DNA of 64,000 nt from Arthrobacter sp. QXT-31 (lineage in GTDB: Bacteria; Actinomycetota; Actinomycetes; Actinomycetales; Micrococcaceae), in assembly GCF_001969265.1 (NCBI RefSeq), contig NZ_CP019304.1, forward strand, positions 4,712,001 through 4,776,000. The letters run 5' to 3'. The notes beneath the pieces are model-generated. The model was not told the origin of the DNA. It ran no database searches and saw nothing but the letters and a program-made list of their open reading frames with translations. Of the stretch, positions 53,035-63,879 are shown piece after piece; position 1 is the first letter of the stretch, and each line of letters begins with the position of its first letter. Position numbers and translations under genes: made by a program.

Positions 53035-55074
53035 CTAAGTTTCCAGCACTTCACCGGTGGTCATGTTGATCGCCGGAACGGCGTCTTCAGGTGCACCGCC
53101 GGCTCCTGCGGGACTGAAGTGCGTGACGATGGCCGCGGCCAGAGCCGGCCCGACGCCCTTGGCAGCCGTCAGCTCCTCTGCCGTTGCGGCCTTGATCTTC
53201 TTGACGGAACCAAAATGCGCGAGCAGGGCCTTCCGCTTGGAATCGCCCAGCCCGGGTACGCCGTCGAGGGCGGAGACGGTCATCGCCTTGCCGCGCTTTT
53301 GCCGGTGGAACGAGATGGCGAACCGGTGGGCCTCGTCGCGGATGCGCTGGAGCATGTAGAGGCCCTGCGAAGAGCGCGGCAGAATGACGGGGAAGTCGCT
53401 GTCCGGCAGCCAGACCTCCTCAAGGCGCTTGGCGAGGCCAACGACGTAGACGTCGTCGATGCCCAGAGCTTCGAGGGCCCGGGCGGCTGCGTTGACCTGG
53501 GGCTTGCCGCCGTCGACCACCACGAGGTTGGGCGGGTAGGCGAACTTGGCTTTGGGTGCGGGTGTGGTGGTATCAGCCAGCGCAGCGTCCGCGGCGGCCC
53601 CGGAAGCCGAGGCCGAGCCGTTGGCCCCGGCCGCCGGGGTGGCCACCAGTTCGGCAGTCTCAACCTGGGCGGTCTTGTCCACGAGGTAGTGCCGGAAGCG
53701 CCGGGTCAGCACGTCATGCATCGCAGCCGTGTCATCCGTGGCAGCGGCCCCGGTGATGGAAAACTTCCGGTAGTCGGACTTCTTGGGCAGCCCGTCCTCC
53801 ACCACCACCATGGACGCCACCACGTTGGTGCCTTGGACATGGGAGACGTCGAAGCACTCGATGCGCAGCAGCGGGACGGGCAGTTCCAGCGCTTCCTGCA
53901 GTTCCTGCAGCGCCTGCGACCGGACCGTCAGGTCACCTGCCCGGCGGGTCTTGTGGAGCCGGAGCGCGTGCTCGGCGTTATCCCGGACCGTGGACATGAG
54001 CGCGGCCTTGTCACCGCGCTGCGGAACGCGGATGTCCACCTTGGCGCCGCGGATTCCGCCGAGCCACGCCGCAAGATCCTGTGCGTTGCTCGGCTCAACG
54101 GGCACCAGGACTTCGCGCGGAAGCCGGCCCTGGATCTCGGCGTCCTCGCCGTAAACCTGCTGGAGGAGGTGTTCGACGAGGTCGGGGGTGGTGAAGTCCT
54201 CCACCTTCTCGACAACCCAGCCGCGCTGGCCGCGGACCCGGCCGCCCCGGACATGGAACACCTGGACGGCCGCTTCGAGTTCGTCCTCGTGCAGGGCGAA
54301 AACGTCGGCGTCGGTGTCTTCGGCGAGCACCACGGCGTTCCGTTCGAAGACCTTCTTGAGGGCGGTGATGTCATCCCGCAGGCGGGCGGCGCGTTCGTAG
54401 TCAAGGATGGCGACGGCGGCCCCCATCTCCTTTTCGAGCCGCGCGATGAACCGCTTGGCCTCGCCTCCCATGAAGGCGCAGAAGTCCTCGGCCAGGGCGC
54501 GGTGTTCCTCGGGCGTGACGCGGCCGACGCAGGGGGCCGAGCATTTGTCGATGTAGCCCAGCAGGCAGGGCCGGCCGCTGGCCTGCGCCCGTTTCAGTAC
54601 TCCCGCGCTGCAGCTGCGCACGGGAAAGACCCGCAGCAGGGTGTCCATGGTTTCCCGGATGGCACCGGCCGTGTAGGGGCCGAAGTAGCGGGTGCCCTTG
54701 CGCCGCTCGCCGCGCATGACCTGCACGCGCGGCAGCTTCTCGCCCATGGTGACGGCAAGGTAGGGGTAGGTCTTGTCGTCCCGGAACACCACGTTGAACC
54801 GCGGCTTGAATTCCTTGATCCAGGTGTATTCCAGCTGCAGGGATTCCAGCTCGCTGCCCACCACGGTCCACTCGACGCTGCTGGCCGCGTACACCATGGC
54901 ATGGGTCTTGGGAAGCAGCCCGGCCGGGTTCGCGAAGTACGAGTTCAGCCGCGACCGGAGGTTCTTGGCCTTGCCGACGTAGATGACCCGCCCGTGGGGA
55001 TCCCTGAACCTGTAAACACCCGGATTGGTCGGAATCTCACCCGTCTGGGGCCTATAACTCGATGGATCTGCCAC
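53035..55074 (-). CDS. uvrC: Excinuclease ABC subunit C
   Basis: 679 residues: GIY-YIG nuclease domain ([21 protein letters not shown]), Cys-rich segment ([15 protein letters not shown]), UVR motif, RNase-H-like nuclease ([14 protein letters not shown]) and C-terminal helix-hairpin-helix. It makes both incisions in nucleotide excision repair with UvrA and UvrB. An Ala/Ser/Thr-rich stretch of about 45 residues before the second nuclease centre is longer than usual and probably a linker. Confidence 0.96.
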   Translation of the reverse strand: MADPSSYRPQTGEIPTNPGVYRFRDPHGRVIYVGKAKNLRSRLNSYFANPAGLLPKTHAMVYAASSVEWTVVGSELESLQLEYTWIKEFKPRFNVVFRDDKTYPYLAVTMGEKLPRVQVMRGERRKGTRYFGPYTAGAIRETMDTLLRVFPVRSCSAGVLKRAQASGRPCLLGYIDKCSAPCVGRVTPEEHRALAEDFCAFMGGEAKRFIARLEKEMGAAVAILDYERAARLRDDITALKKVFERNAVVLAEDTDADVFALHEDELEAAVQVFHVRGGRVRGQRGWVVEKVEDFTTPDLVEHLLQQVYGEDAEIQGRLPREVLVPVEPSNAQDLAAWLGGIRGAKVDIRVPQRGDKAALMSTVRDNAEHALRLHKTRRAGDLTVRSQALQELQEALELPVPLLRIECFDVSHVQGTNVVASMVVVEDGLPKKSDYRKFSITGAAATDDTAAMHDVLTRRFRHYLVDKTAQVETAELVATPAAGANGSASASGAAADAALADTTTPAPKAKFAYPPNLVVVDGGKPQVNAAARALEALGIDDVYVVGLAKRLEEVWLPDSDFPVILPRSSQGLYMLQRIRDEAHRFAISFHRQKRGKAMTVSALDGVPGLGDSKRKALLAHFGSVKKIKAATAEELTAAKGVGPALAAAIVTHFSPAGAGGAPEDAVPAINMTTGEVLET

Positions 55075-55130
55075 GTTTCCAGTCTACTGAGCCGGGGAGG
55101 TGCCAATTGCCGCCGGCAGGTCGCCAGCGC

Positions 55131-55799
55131 CTACTCGATGACCTTGCTCTGGTTGTAGCTGGTGGAGCGCTGCTGGCCGCTGAGCTCGGCGATGGCATCC
55201 ATGATCTTGTCGGTGACCTGGCGCCGCGCGGGGAGGGAGTGGTCGGGGCCGGTCCTGTCGAAGTAGAGCGGCTCCCCCACCTTCATGGTGAAGTGCTGGG
55301 GCGAGACGGCGTTGCGGCCGGCGGGCTGCAGCTTTTCGGTGCCGATCAGTCCCACCGGAATGACCGGCGCCCCCGTGGTGAGGGCCAGCCAGCCGACACC
55401 GGTCCGGCCGCGGTACAGGATCCCGTCGCGGGACCGGGTGCCCTCGGGGTAGATGCCGATGCCCCTGCCGTCCTCGAGGATGTCCAGGAGCGTCTTGAGG
55501 GCCTGCACGCTCGCCGCCTGCTCGCCGCGTTCGACGGGAATGGAACCGACGGCGGTGAAGAAGGACTTCATCACGCGCCCTTTGAGGCCCTTGGTGGTGA
55601 AGTATTCAGCCTTGGCAAAGAACGCCACGGGCCGGGGCATGAGCGCCTGGACGATCACGCTGTCCAGGAAGGACAGGTGGTTCGGCGCCACAATGAACGG
55701 CCCGCTCTTGGGCACATTCTCGAGCCCGATGACGGTGGGCCGGCAGGTGCCGGAGATGAGGGTGCGCGTGGTCCAGCGGACTCCGTCAAACAGCTCCAT
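55131..55799 (-). CDS. 1-acylglycerol-3-phosphate acyltransferase (PlsC family)
   Basis: 222 residues. The acyltransferase motif H-x4-D is 'NHLSFLD', with 'YPEGTRSRDG' for substrate binding and 'GAPVIPVGLIG'. It adds the second acyl chain to lysophosphatidic acid at the membrane. The ATG overlaps the stop of the HAD gene by 14 nt, so the two are cotranscribed. Confidence 0.92.
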   Translation of the reverse strand: MELFDGVRWTTRTLISGTCRPTVIGLENVPKSGPFIVAPNHLSFLDSVIVQALMPRPVAFFAKAEYFTTKGLKGRVMKSFFTAVGSIPVERGEQAASVQALKTLLDILEDGRGIGIYPEGTRSRDGILYRGRTGVGWLALTTGAPVIPVGLIGTEKLQPAGRNAVSPQHFTMKVGEPLYFDRTGPDHSLPARRQVTDKIMDAIAELSGQQRSTSYNQSKVIE

Positions 55800-56502
55800 C
55801 GTTGCGCACCTCGCTCATGGCTGCGGTACGGACGTTCTCCAGTTCCTCGACCTTGGCGCGCAGGCTGTCGGTGCTGTGCACGACGGCCACGGCTCCCGCT
55901 TCCTCCAGTTCGCCGTCGGGCGCAAAACCCCAGCTCACGCCGATGCAGTCGAGTCCGTTGGCCAGTGCTCCTGCCACGTCCTGGGCACGGTCGCCCACCA
56001 TCACGGCGTGCTGCGTGTGGAGGGACGCCATGGCAGCGGCGATGATGCCGGTCTTGCCAACCGGGCCGGCTGCCGCTGCGGTCTCGTCCGCGGCCGAGCC
56101 CCTGATAGCGAGGAACTGGCGTGCGATCCTGTGGTGCTCAAGCACGATGTTCGCGAGACCTTCAGGCTTTTGCGTCGCCACTGCCACGGGGCGTCCCGCT
56201 TCCACGTACTCGTCCAGCAGCTCAATGATGCCCGGGTACAGGCGGCTCTGGGCGATGCCGACGTCAAGGTAGTGCATCCGGTAGGTCCGGATGACCGCCT
56301 TGAGCATGGCCGGCGGAACAGCCGCCACGTTCAGCAGGGAGTCGCTCAGCTTGGGGCCTACCATGGCATCCAGCAGGTCCTGACTCGGAACGGGAAGACC
56401 ATGTTCTGTGAGGGCCGCGGCAATTCCGCCTGTAATCCCGCCGGCCGGATCGACAAGAGTGCCGTCCAGGTCGAAGATCACGGGCACTGTTGTTGAAGTC
56501 AC
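55786..56502 (-). CDS. HAD-family phosphatase (phosphoglycolate-phosphatase-like)
   Basis: 238 residues. Motif I 'VIFDLDGTLVD' with the two Asp, motif II 'VAVATQKPEGL', and 'AVMVGDRAQDVAGALANGL' (motif IV) place it in the Gph-like subfamily. It probably dephosphorylates a small phosphoester; the substrate is not assigned. Confidence 0.9.
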   Translation of the reverse strand: MTSTTVPVIFDLDGTLVDPAGGITGGIAAALTEHGLPVPSQDLLDAMVGPKLSDSLLNVAAVPPAMLKAVIRTYRMHYLDVGIAQSRLYPGIIELLDEYVEAGRPVAVATQKPEGLANIVLEHHRIARQFLAIRGSAADETAAAAGPVGKTGIIAAAMASLHTQHAVMVGDRAQDVAGALANGLDCIGVSWGFAPDGELEEAGAVAVVHSTDSLRAKVEELENVRTAAMSEVRNDGAV

Positions 56503-56609
56503 CGGCTTAGTTTCTCATGGCGGCACGCCTGCTCAAACTCGTATGCCATCCAAGGCATACTTCCGCCGCTGATGAAGAGTTTCGGAGAACGACGGCGGGA
56601 CCCGGGAAA

Positions 56610-56647
56610 CAGCGATGGCCCGCCAGTCGATCTGGCGGCCATCGCTG
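56610..56647 (-). terminator. Hairpin terminator of uvrA
   Basis: Arms 56610-56626 and 56632-56647 form a 16-bp stem with one bulged C and a 5-nt loop, 25 nt past the uvrA stop. Confidence 0.75.
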
Positions 56648-56671
56648 TGGCTGGAGCGCCCGACGCGCGCC

Positions 56672-59596
56672 TTAGCCGAGGATCTCGGCCAGGAACTTGG
56701 CGGTGTGGCTTTCGGACGACTTGGAAACCTGCTCGGGCGTACCGGAGGCCACGATGCGGCCGCCGCCGGAGCCGCCGTCGGGGCCCAGGTCCACGATCCA
56801 GTCGGCGCTCTTGATGACGTCGAGGTTGTGCTCGATGGTGATGACCGTGTTGCCCTTGTCCACGAGCCCCTGCAGCACCATGAGCAGCTTGCGGATGTCC
56901 TCGAAGTGGAGCCCGGTGGTGGGCTCGTCCAGGACGTAGACGCTGCGCCCGTTGGACCGTTTCTGGAGTTCGGCTGCCAGCTTGACGCGCTGCGCCTCAC
57001 CGCCGGACAGCGTGGTGGCGGGCTGGCCCAGCCGGACGTATCCGAGGCCGACGTCCACGAGCGTCTTGAGGTGGCGCGCGATCGGGGAGAAAGCCGCGAA
57101 GAACTCGGCACCCTCCTCGATGGGCATGTTCAGCACGTCCGCGATGGTCTTGCCCTTGTAGTGCACCTCGAGGGTTTCGCGGTTGTACCGGGCGCCGTGG
57201 CAGACCTCGCAGGGAACGTAGACGTCCGGCAGGAAGTTCATCTCGATCTTCAGGGTGCCGTCACCGGAGCAGGCTTCGCAGCGGCCGCCCTTGACGTTGA
57301 AGGAGAACCGTCCGGGAAGGTAGCCGCGGACTTTGGCCTCGGTGGTCTCGGCGAAGAGCTTCCGGATGTGGTCGAACACGCCCGTGTACGTGGCCGGGTT
57401 GGACCGCGGGGTGCGGCCGATCGGGCTCTGGTCCACGTGGACCACCTTGTCGAGGTGCTCGAGGCCCTGAACGGTGCGGTGGCGGCCGGCCACCTGCTTG
57501 GCGCCGTTGAGCTTGTTGGCGAGCACCTTGTACAGGATCTCGTTGACCAGGGTGGATTTGCCGGAGCCGCTGACGCCGGTCACGGCGGTGAACAGGCCCA
57601 GGGGGAAGGCGGCATCGACGTTGACGAGGTTGTTTTCGCGCGCGCCGACCACCTTCAGTTCGCGCTTCTTGTCGTACTTGCGCCGCTTCTTGGGGACGTC
57701 GATGCTCTTCCGGCCGGAGAGGTAGTCGCCGGTGAGGGACTTCGTGTTCTCCAGGAGTTCCTTGTAGGACCCGGAATGGACCACCTGTCCGCCGTGCTCG
57801 CCGGCGCCCGGGCCGATGTCCACGATCCAGTCCGCTTCGTGGATGGTGTCCTCGTCGTGCTCGACCACGATGAGCGTGTTGCCCAGGTCCCGCAGCCGGG
57901 TGAGGGTTTCGATCAGGCGCCGGTTGTCCCGCTGGTGGAGTCCGATGGAGGGCTCGTCCAGGACGTAGAGGACGCCCACGAGGCCCGAGCCGATCTGGGT
58001 GGCCAAGCGGATGCGCTGGGCTTCACCGCCGGAGAGCGTGCCGGAGGGGCGTTCCAGGTTCAGGTACTCCAGGCCCACGTCCAGCAGGAAGGTCAGGCGG
58101 GCCTGGATCTCCTTGAGGACCTGGTGCGCAATCTGCGCCTCCCGGCCGGTCAGCACGAGGTTGTCCAGGAATGCTGCGCATTCACGCATGGGCAGTCGTG
58201 CGACGTCGGCAATGGACTTGCCATTGATGAGAACCGAGAGCGACGCCGGGTTCAGCCGCGCACCGTCGCAGGCGGGGCAGGGGATCTGCCGCATGTATTC
58301 CTCGTACCGGTCCCGGGCGTAGTCGGACTCGGTTTCGGTGTGCTTGCGGTGCACATACTGCACCACGCCCTCGAAGCCGGTGCTGTACTTGCGCTCCCGG
58401 CCGAAGCGGTTGCGGTACTGCACTACAACCTTGTGGTCTTTGCCGTGCAGGACGGTCTGCCGGACGTCCTTGGGCAGGTCCTGCCACGGCGTGCTCATGG
58501 AGAACCCGAGCTCCAGGGCGAGTCCGCCGAGCAGCCGGTTCCAGTATTCGGTGGTCGCGGTGCCGAGGGACCACGGGGCGATCGCTCCGTCCTCCAGCGC
58601 GAGCTCCGGGTTGGGAATGATGAGTTCCTCATCCACTTCCAGCCGGGTGCCGATGCCGCTGCAGACCGAGCAGGCGCCGAAGGGGTTGTTGAATGAGAAC
58701 GACCGGGGCTCGATCTCGTCGATGGCCAGCGGGTGCTCGTTGGGGCAGGCCAGGTTCTCCGAGAAGGCACGCGTGCGGTGGGGATCGTCGGCGTCGAGAT
58801 CCACGAAGTCAGCCAGGACGCGTCCCTCGGCGAGGCCCAGCGCTGTCTCGATGGAATCCGTCAGTCGCTGGCGGATGCCTTCCTTGACCACGAGCCGGTC
58901 CACCACCACCTCGATGGTGTGCTTGAACTGCTTGCCAAGCTTGGGCGGATCGCTCAGCTGGATGAGGTCGCCGTCCACCCGGGCGCGCGAATAGCCCTTG
59001 GCGGTCAGTTCCTTGAAGAGGTCCACGAACTCACCCTTGCGCCCGCGCACAACCGGGGCGAGGATCTGGAAACGGGTGCCGGCCTCCAGCTCGAGCAGCT
59101 GGTCCACGATCTGCTGCGGGGTCTGCTTGATCACGGGCTCGCCGCACACCGGGCAGTGCGGCCGGCCTACGCGTGCCCACAGGAGACGCATGTAGTCGTA
59201 AATTTCAGTGATGGTGCCCACGGTGGAGCGCGGGTTCTTGCTGGTGGACTTCTGGTCGATCGAGACCGCCGGAGACAGGCCCTCGATGAAGTCGACGTCG
59301 GGCTTGTCCACCTGGCCCAGGAACTGCCGGGCGTAGGCCGAGAGCGATTCGACGTAGCGGCGCTGGCCCTCGGCGAAGATGGTATCGAAGGCCAGGGAGG
59401 ACTTGCCGGAGCCGGACAGGCCCGTAAAGACGATCATGGCATCGCGCGGCAGGTCGAGGTCGACGTTGCGCAGGTTGTGCTCGCGTGCGCCCTTGACCAC
59501 CAGCCGGGAAAGGTCCGGGCGCGCCGGTTTGGCGGGGCTTAAGGGGACGACGGCGGAGGGGGCGACAGCGGTTTCTTCAGCTACGGCTTTAGGCAC
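56672..59596 (-). CDS. uvrA: Excinuclease ABC subunit A
   Basis: 974 residues from a GTG. Two ABC modules, each with Walker A ([20 protein letters not shown]) and signatures ([24 protein letters not shown]), with zinc-binding Cys pairs ([16 protein letters not shown]). It scans DNA for damage with UvrB. The upstream region has a LexA-like box. Confidence 0.97.
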   Translation of the reverse strand: MPKAVAEETAVAPSAVVPLSPAKPARPDLSRLVVKGAREHNLRNVDLDLPRDAMIVFTGLSGSGKSSLAFDTIFAEGQRRYVESLSAYARQFLGQVDKPDVDFIEGLSPAVSIDQKSTSKNPRSTVGTITEIYDYMRLLWARVGRPHCPVCGEPVIKQTPQQIVDQLLELEAGTRFQILAPVVRGRKGEFVDLFKELTAKGYSRARVDGDLIQLSDPPKLGKQFKHTIEVVVDRLVVKEGIRQRLTDSIETALGLAEGRVLADFVDLDADDPHRTRAFSENLACPNEHPLAIDEIEPRSFSFNNPFGACSVCSGIGTRLEVDEELIIPNPELALEDGAIAPWSLGTATTEYWNRLLGGLALELGFSMSTPWQDLPKDVRQTVLHGKDHKVVVQYRNRFGRERKYSTGFEGVVQYVHRKHTETESDYARDRYEEYMRQIPCPACDGARLNPASLSVLINGKSIADVARLPMRECAAFLDNLVLTGREAQIAHQVLKEIQARLTFLLDVGLEYLNLERPSGTLSGGEAQRIRLATQIGSGLVGVLYVLDEPSIGLHQRDNRRLIETLTRLRDLGNTLIVVEHDEDTIHEADWIVDIGPGAGEHGGQVVHSGSYKELLENTKSLTGDYLSGRKSIDVPKKRRKYDKKRELKVVGARENNLVNVDAAFPLGLFTAVTGVSGSGKSTLVNEILYKVLANKLNGAKQVAGRHRTVQGLEHLDKVVHVDQSPIGRTPRSNPATYTGVFDHIRKLFAETTEAKVRGYLPGRFSFNVKGGRCEACSGDGTLKIEMNFLPDVYVPCEVCHGARYNRETLEVHYKGKTIADVLNMPIEEGAEFFAAFSPIARHLKTLVDVGLGYVRLGQPATTLSGGEAQRVKLAAELQKRSNGRSVYVLDEPTTGLHFEDIRKLLMVLQGLVDKGNTVITIEHNLDVIKSADWIVDLGPDGGSGGGRIVASGTPEQVSKSSESHTAKFLAEILG

Positions 59597-59609
59597 CCAC
59601 TAATGCTAG

Positions 59610-59625
59610 TCGAAAACTTCTTCGA
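59610..59625 (-). promoter_or_regulatory. LexA (SOS) box upstream of uvrA
   Basis: TCGAAAACTTCTTCGA has the 16-bp layout of the actinobacterial SOS box (TCGAAC-N4-GTTCGA), matching 10 of 12 fixed positions. It lies 13 nt before the GTG of uvrA. Confidence 0.7.
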
Positions 59626-59656
59626 ATATCCACGCGGGTGTGCTACGCCACGTCCG

Positions 59657-60037
59657 CTAGTCGGCGTCGTAGGCGGCCGCCAGCAGATGTACTGCCTGCG
59701 CGAACGTGGCTCCCTGTGATTTTGCCGCTGCCGCATATTCTGCTGCGGCCTCGGACAACGCCCCCCACCGTTCGTCGCGGGCGCAGACAACCGTTCCGTT
59801 ACGGCCCTTCGTGGCGACGACTCCCGCTGCTTCGAGTTCCTTGTACGCCCGGGCCACGGTGTGGGGTGCGACGCCGAGGGTCCCGGCCAGGGTCCGCACT
59901 GCGGGCAGCCTGGTGCCCGGGGCGAGCTTGCCCTGGTCCGCCTGTTCGATCACGTAGAGCCGCAGCTGCTCAAAGAGTGCCACGGAGCTGCCGGTGTTCG
60001 GCTTCCACTGCCCGGGGAAGGCATCTCCGCCGGTCAC
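59657..60037 (-). CDS. GntR-family transcriptional regulator (YtrA-like)
   Basis: 126 residues from a GTG. A winged helix-turn-helix spans about 17-88 ('VALFEQLRLYVIEQADQGKLAPGTRLPAVRTLAGTLGVAPHTVARAYKELEAAGVV'). The short C-terminus is the YtrA type, often linked to ABC transporters. It overlaps the ABC gene upstream by 4 nt (GTGA), so it is cotranscribed with the exporter that it probably controls. Confidence 0.9.
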   Translation of the reverse strand: MTGGDAFPGQWKPNTGSSVALFEQLRLYVIEQADQGKLAPGTRLPAVRTLAGTLGVAPHTVARAYKELEAAGVVATKGRNGTVVCARDERWGALSEAAAEYAAAAKSQGATFAQAVHLLAAAYDAD

Positions 60038-61956
60038 AGGCCCAGCTCCCGGTAGCGCTGCTGGCCGGCGGCGTGCCGGCCGCGGGGCCGGCGGATTGCC
60101 CCGAGTTCGCGGTCCACCCCCCGGAACTGGGCTTCGTACAGGTGCCTGTAGTGGCCGTCCACGGACAGCAGGCTGCTGTGCGTCCCCTGTTCAACAATGC
60201 GTCCGTGATCCATGACGAGAATTAGATCAGCGTCGCGCACGGTGGACAACCTGTGGGCAATGATGAAGCTCGTCCGGCCCTGCCTCAGCCGGTTCATGGC
60301 AAGTTTGATCTGCACCTCGGTGCGGGTGTCCACCGAGCTTGTTGCCTCGTCCAGGATGAGGACGCTGCGGTCGGCGAGCCGGGCCCGGGCGATGGTGATC
60401 AGCTGCCGCTGGCCCTGGCTCAGCGAATCGCCGTCGTCGCCCAGGACCGTTGCGTAGCCGGCGGGCAGCGACCGCACGAAGTGGTCCACATGGCTGGCCT
60501 CGGCCGCTGCCAGGATGCGGTCGTCGTCCGCGCCCGGCCAGCCATACTCGATGTTTTCGCGCACGGTGCCGCTGAACAGCCACACGTCCTGCATGACCAC
60601 GGCGAAATTGGACCGCAGTGAGTCCACCGGCACGGTGGCGATGTCCGTGCCGTCGATGGTGATGCGCCCCGAATCCGGTTCGTAGAAGCGCATGAGGAGG
60701 TTAACCACCGTGGTCTTGCCGGCACCGGTGTGTCCCACGATGGCCACGGTCTGTCCCGGGAGGACGGAGAAGGACAGCCCGCTGACCGCCGGAGCCCCGG
60801 GGGTGTAGGCAAAGGTCACGTCCTCGAACTCAATCCGGCCGCGCAGGCTCCCTTGGGCGGACAGGTTCCCCTGGCCGGATGGGGGCACCTGGCCGGCCGG
60901 AACGCCGTCCTCGCGCGGGATCTCGGGCTCGTCAAGCAGGGCGAACACACGCTCGGCCGAGGCGGCGCAGGACTGCATCAGGGTGAGCATGCCGCCGATT
61001 TGCCCCATGGGCTGGGTGAACAGGCGGCTGAACTGGATGAAGGCCTGGATGCCGCCGATCGTCATGGCTCCCGCCGCCACCTGCAGGGCGCCGACGACGG
61101 CCACCGCCACGTAGTTGATATTGGCGACGAAGACCATGAGCGGCTGCACCGCTCCGGACACGAACTGGGCACGTGCGCTGGTGCGCGCCAGCCGGTCGTT
61201 GCCGCGGCCGAATACGGCCGACGCCGCGTCCTGCTGCCCGAACGCCTTGATGACCTCGTGCCCGGTGATGAATTCCTCGACGTGGGCGTTCAGCTCCCCG
61301 GTGGATGCCCACTGGGCCGCGAAGTAGGTCTGCGACTGGCGGGCCATGTACACCGTTATCAGCGTGGAAACCGGAACCGAGATCAGGGCGATGGCGGCCA
61401 GCAGCGGCGAGATCCACAGCATCATGGCCAGCGAGCCGCACAGCATCAGAACGGACATGATCAGCTGCGTGAGCAATTGGGTGAGCGCCTGGGAGATGTT
61501 GTCGACATCGTTGGTGGCCCGGCTGAGGACATCGCCCCTGGCCTGCTCATGGAAGTGCGACGACGGCAGCCGGTGCAGTTTGTCCTCGACTGCGGCGCGG
61601 AGGCGGAAGACAAGCCGCTGCACCGCCTGTGCGGTCAGGGCTCCCTGGACCCAGTTGAAGATCGAGGTGCCGACATACATCAGCGCGACCACGCCAAGCA
61701 GGGCCGCCAGCTTCCCGGCGTCGAATGTGCCGCGTATGAAACCGTCCACGACGACGTCGGTGGCGTCACCGAGAAGCTTGGGAGCCGTCACGTTGAGGGC
61801 GGCGAAACCGCAGGTGGCCGCGATCGCCACGGTCATCCTGCGCCTTGAGGGGCGCAGGAGTCCCAGGAGGCGTTTGGCCGCCGGCACAAAGCTGCCGGTG
61901 GTGCGCTTGGCTGCGTGCGTGCCCTTCATGGGCGCCCGCTTTTCACGGCTGTTCAT
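60034..61956 (-). CDS. ABC exporter half-transporter, catalytic subunit
   Basis: 640 residues from the ATG at 61956. Six membrane segments (about 40-320) and an NBD with Walker A 'GHTGAGKTT', signature 'LSQGQRQLITIARARL' and Walker B with Glu, 'SVLILDEATSSVD'. Its own signature is degenerate (LSQGQ), which pairs with the partner's non-catalytic site in a heterodimer. It overlaps the partner gene's stop by 14 nt. Confidence 0.93.
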   Translation of the reverse strand: MNSREKRAPMKGTHAAKRTTGSFVPAAKRLLGLLRPSRRRMTVAIAATCGFAALNVTAPKLLGDATDVVVDGFIRGTFDAGKLAALLGVVALMYVGTSIFNWVQGALTAQAVQRLVFRLRAAVEDKLHRLPSSHFHEQARGDVLSRATNDVDNISQALTQLLTQLIMSVLMLCGSLAMMLWISPLLAAIALISVPVSTLITVYMARQSQTYFAAQWASTGELNAHVEEFITGHEVIKAFGQQDAASAVFGRGNDRLARTSARAQFVSGAVQPLMVFVANINYVAVAVVGALQVAAGAMTIGGIQAFIQFSRLFTQPMGQIGGMLTLMQSCAASAERVFALLDEPEIPREDGVPAGQVPPSGQGNLSAQGSLRGRIEFEDVTFAYTPGAPAVSGLSFSVLPGQTVAIVGHTGAGKTTVVNLLMRFYEPDSGRITIDGTDIATVPVDSLRSNFAVVMQDVWLFSGTVRENIEYGWPGADDDRILAAAEASHVDHFVRSLPAGYATVLGDDGDSLSQGQRQLITIARARLADRSVLILDEATSSVDTRTEVQIKLAMNRLRQGRTSFIIAHRLSTVRDADLILVMDHGRIVEQGTHSSLLSVDGHYRHLYEAQFRGVDRELGAIRRPRGRHAAGQQRYRELGL

Positions 61957-63757
61957 CCAGGGCCAGCTGGAATTCTGCGGTTTCCCGGTAGGTGGGCGAC
62001 ACTGCGAGCAGTTCGGCGTGGGTCCCCTGTGCCACCAGCCGACCTTCCTCCAGTACCAGGATCCGGTCCGCGTCCATGATGCTGGGGATGCGTTCGGCCA
62101 CCATGAGCACCGTGGCTGCTTCCAGCCTGGATGCCAGCGCCTGCCGGACCGCGGACTCGGTGGCATAGTCCAGGGCGGAAAAACTGTCGTCAAAAAGGTA
62201 GACGTCCGCACTGCGGAGCACCGCGCGGGCGATGCATAGGCGCTGCCGCTGCCCGCCCGAAAGCCCGGCCCCGCCCTGCGCGACGGCGGCCTGGAGACCG
62301 TCCGGGAACGCGCGGACGAAGTCCTCGGCCTGCGCCAGCTGCAGGGCCTGCCAGAGGTCGTCCTCGGTGGCGTCCGGCGCGGCCATCCGCAGGTTGCTCG
62401 CCACGGTGCCTGCGAACAGGTAGGAGTGCTGCGGCACCGCCGAAATCCGCTGGCGCAGCCGGCCGGGCTGAAGTGTCCGGACATCGGCGCCGCCGAACCG
62501 GACCTCACCGGTTGTGGCGTCGAGGAACCGCGGCAGGAGGTTCAGCAGCGTGGTCTTGCCGCTGCCTGTCTGACCGATGATGGCCGTGGTGGTGCCCGGC
62601 CAGGCTGAAAAGGAGATGTCGGCCAGGACGGGTGACTCGGCCCCGGGGTAGGCGAACCAGACGTGGCTGAACTGGACTCCCCCGCCGGCTGCCGGCTCCG
62701 GCGCTGGCTCCGCCCCGGCGGCCACTGCCGAGCCCGGCACGGCGGAGGAGGCCGGCGCCGCTGCCGAGGCGGGCGGCGCTGCCGCCGCCCCTGTGGCCAC
62801 TGCCAGAGCCGGCGTCACGTCCAGGACGTCCTGGATCCGTTCGGCGCAGACGGCAGCGCGCGGCGCGGTGCTGAACACGTACATGGCCATCATGATGGCC
62901 AGCAGGATCTGCAGGATGTAGGCGATGAAGGCCGTCAGGGCGCCCACTTCCATCCTGCCGCTGCTGATCAGGTGCCCGCCGAACCAGACCACCGCCACGG
63001 ACGAGAGGTTCACCACGATCATGATCATCGGAAGCATGCCCGCGACCAGGAGCGCCGACTGGAGGTTGTTCCGGGTCAGCCGCCGGTTCGCTTCCGCAAA
63101 GCGCGCAACCTCATGCTTTTGCCGGACGAAGCCTCGGATGACGTTCGCGCCGATGATCTGTTCGCGCAGGATCCGGGTGATGTTATCGATGAGTGCCTGG
63201 CCCTGGCGGTAGAGCGGGATGAGGCGGCGCACGATCAGGTACATGATGAGCACCAGCACCGGGACTATGACAATCACGACGGCGGACAGGGCCGCGTTCT
63301 GCTGGACGGCCAGGATGATGCCGCCGATGCCCATGACCGGCGCCGCGGCGAGCATGGTGAACACCAGGACGGCGAAGGTCTGGATTTGCTGGACATCGTT
63401 GGTGGTCCTGGTGACGAGGCTGGGCGTGCCGAACGTCCCGATCTCCTGCGAAGACATGGCCTGGACCTGGGAGAACAACTCCCGCCGCAGGCGGTGGCCG
63501 ATCTTCATGGCGACGCCGGCCCCGAGGTACCCGGCGCCCAGGGCTGCGGCGGCCTGCATGGCGGTCAGCACCAGCATCCAGCCGCCGAGCGCCAGGATCA
63601 CCCCGGGCTGGCCGGCGAGGATCCCGTCGTCGATGATGCTGGCATTCAGGGTCGGCAGCAGCAGGTTTCCCGCTGTCTGCACCACCTGCAGCACGATAAT
63701 CGCCCAAACAGCGGCCCGGTGCTCACCGAGGAGGCGGAGCATTAAGCCAATCAGCAC
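61943..63757 (-). CDS. ABC exporter half-transporter, degenerate-site subunit
   Basis: 604 residues from the GTG at 63757 with GGAGGAGG upstream. Six membrane segments, Walker A 'GQTGSGKTT', canonical signature 'LSGGQRQRLCIARAV' and Walker B 'DVYLFDDSFSALD', where Asp replaces the catalytic Glu. An Ala/Pro-rich linker of about 50 residues joins the membrane and nucleotide domains. This asymmetry is that of TM287/288-type heterodimers. First gene of an operon with 60034-61956 and the GntR gene. Confidence 0.93.
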   Translation of the reverse strand: MLIGLMLRLLGEHRAAVWAIIVLQVVQTAGNLLLPTLNASIIDDGILAGQPGVILALGGWMLVLTAMQAAAALGAGYLGAGVAMKIGHRLRRELFSQVQAMSSQEIGTFGTPSLVTRTTNDVQQIQTFAVLVFTMLAAAPVMGIGGIILAVQQNAALSAVVIVIVPVLVLIMYLIVRRLIPLYRQGQALIDNITRILREQIIGANVIRGFVRQKHEVARFAEANRRLTRNNLQSALLVAGMLPMIMIVVNLSSVAVVWFGGHLISSGRMEVGALTAFIAYILQILLAIMMAMYVFSTAPRAAVCAERIQDVLDVTPALAVATGAAAAPPASAAAPASSAVPGSAVAAGAEPAPEPAAGGGVQFSHVWFAYPGAESPVLADISFSAWPGTTTAIIGQTGSGKTTLLNLLPRFLDATTGEVRFGGADVRTLQPGRLRQRISAVPQHSYLFAGTVASNLRMAAPDATEDDLWQALQLAQAEDFVRAFPDGLQAAVAQGGAGLSGGQRQRLCIARAVLRSADVYLFDDSFSALDYATESAVRQALASRLEAATVLMVAERIPSIMDADRILVLEEGRLVAQGTHAELLAVSPTYRETAEFQLALDEQP

Positions 63758-63842
63758 CGCACCTCCTCCATCGCCAGGGCGTAAGGGAGCCTAGGCCGGT
63801 CCCCAATAACCGCTTGGCCATTGTAAGCCAGATCACATGGGA

Positions 63843-63865
63843 CCGCGCGGGTGTGGCCCGCGCGG
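63843..63865 (-). terminator. Hairpin after the methyltransferase gene
   Basis: CCGCGCGGG (63843-63851) and CCCGCGCGG (63857-63865) with a 5-nt loop, just past the stop at 63880. Confidence 0.65.
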
Positions 63866-63879
63866 CGGGAGCAGCTGCC

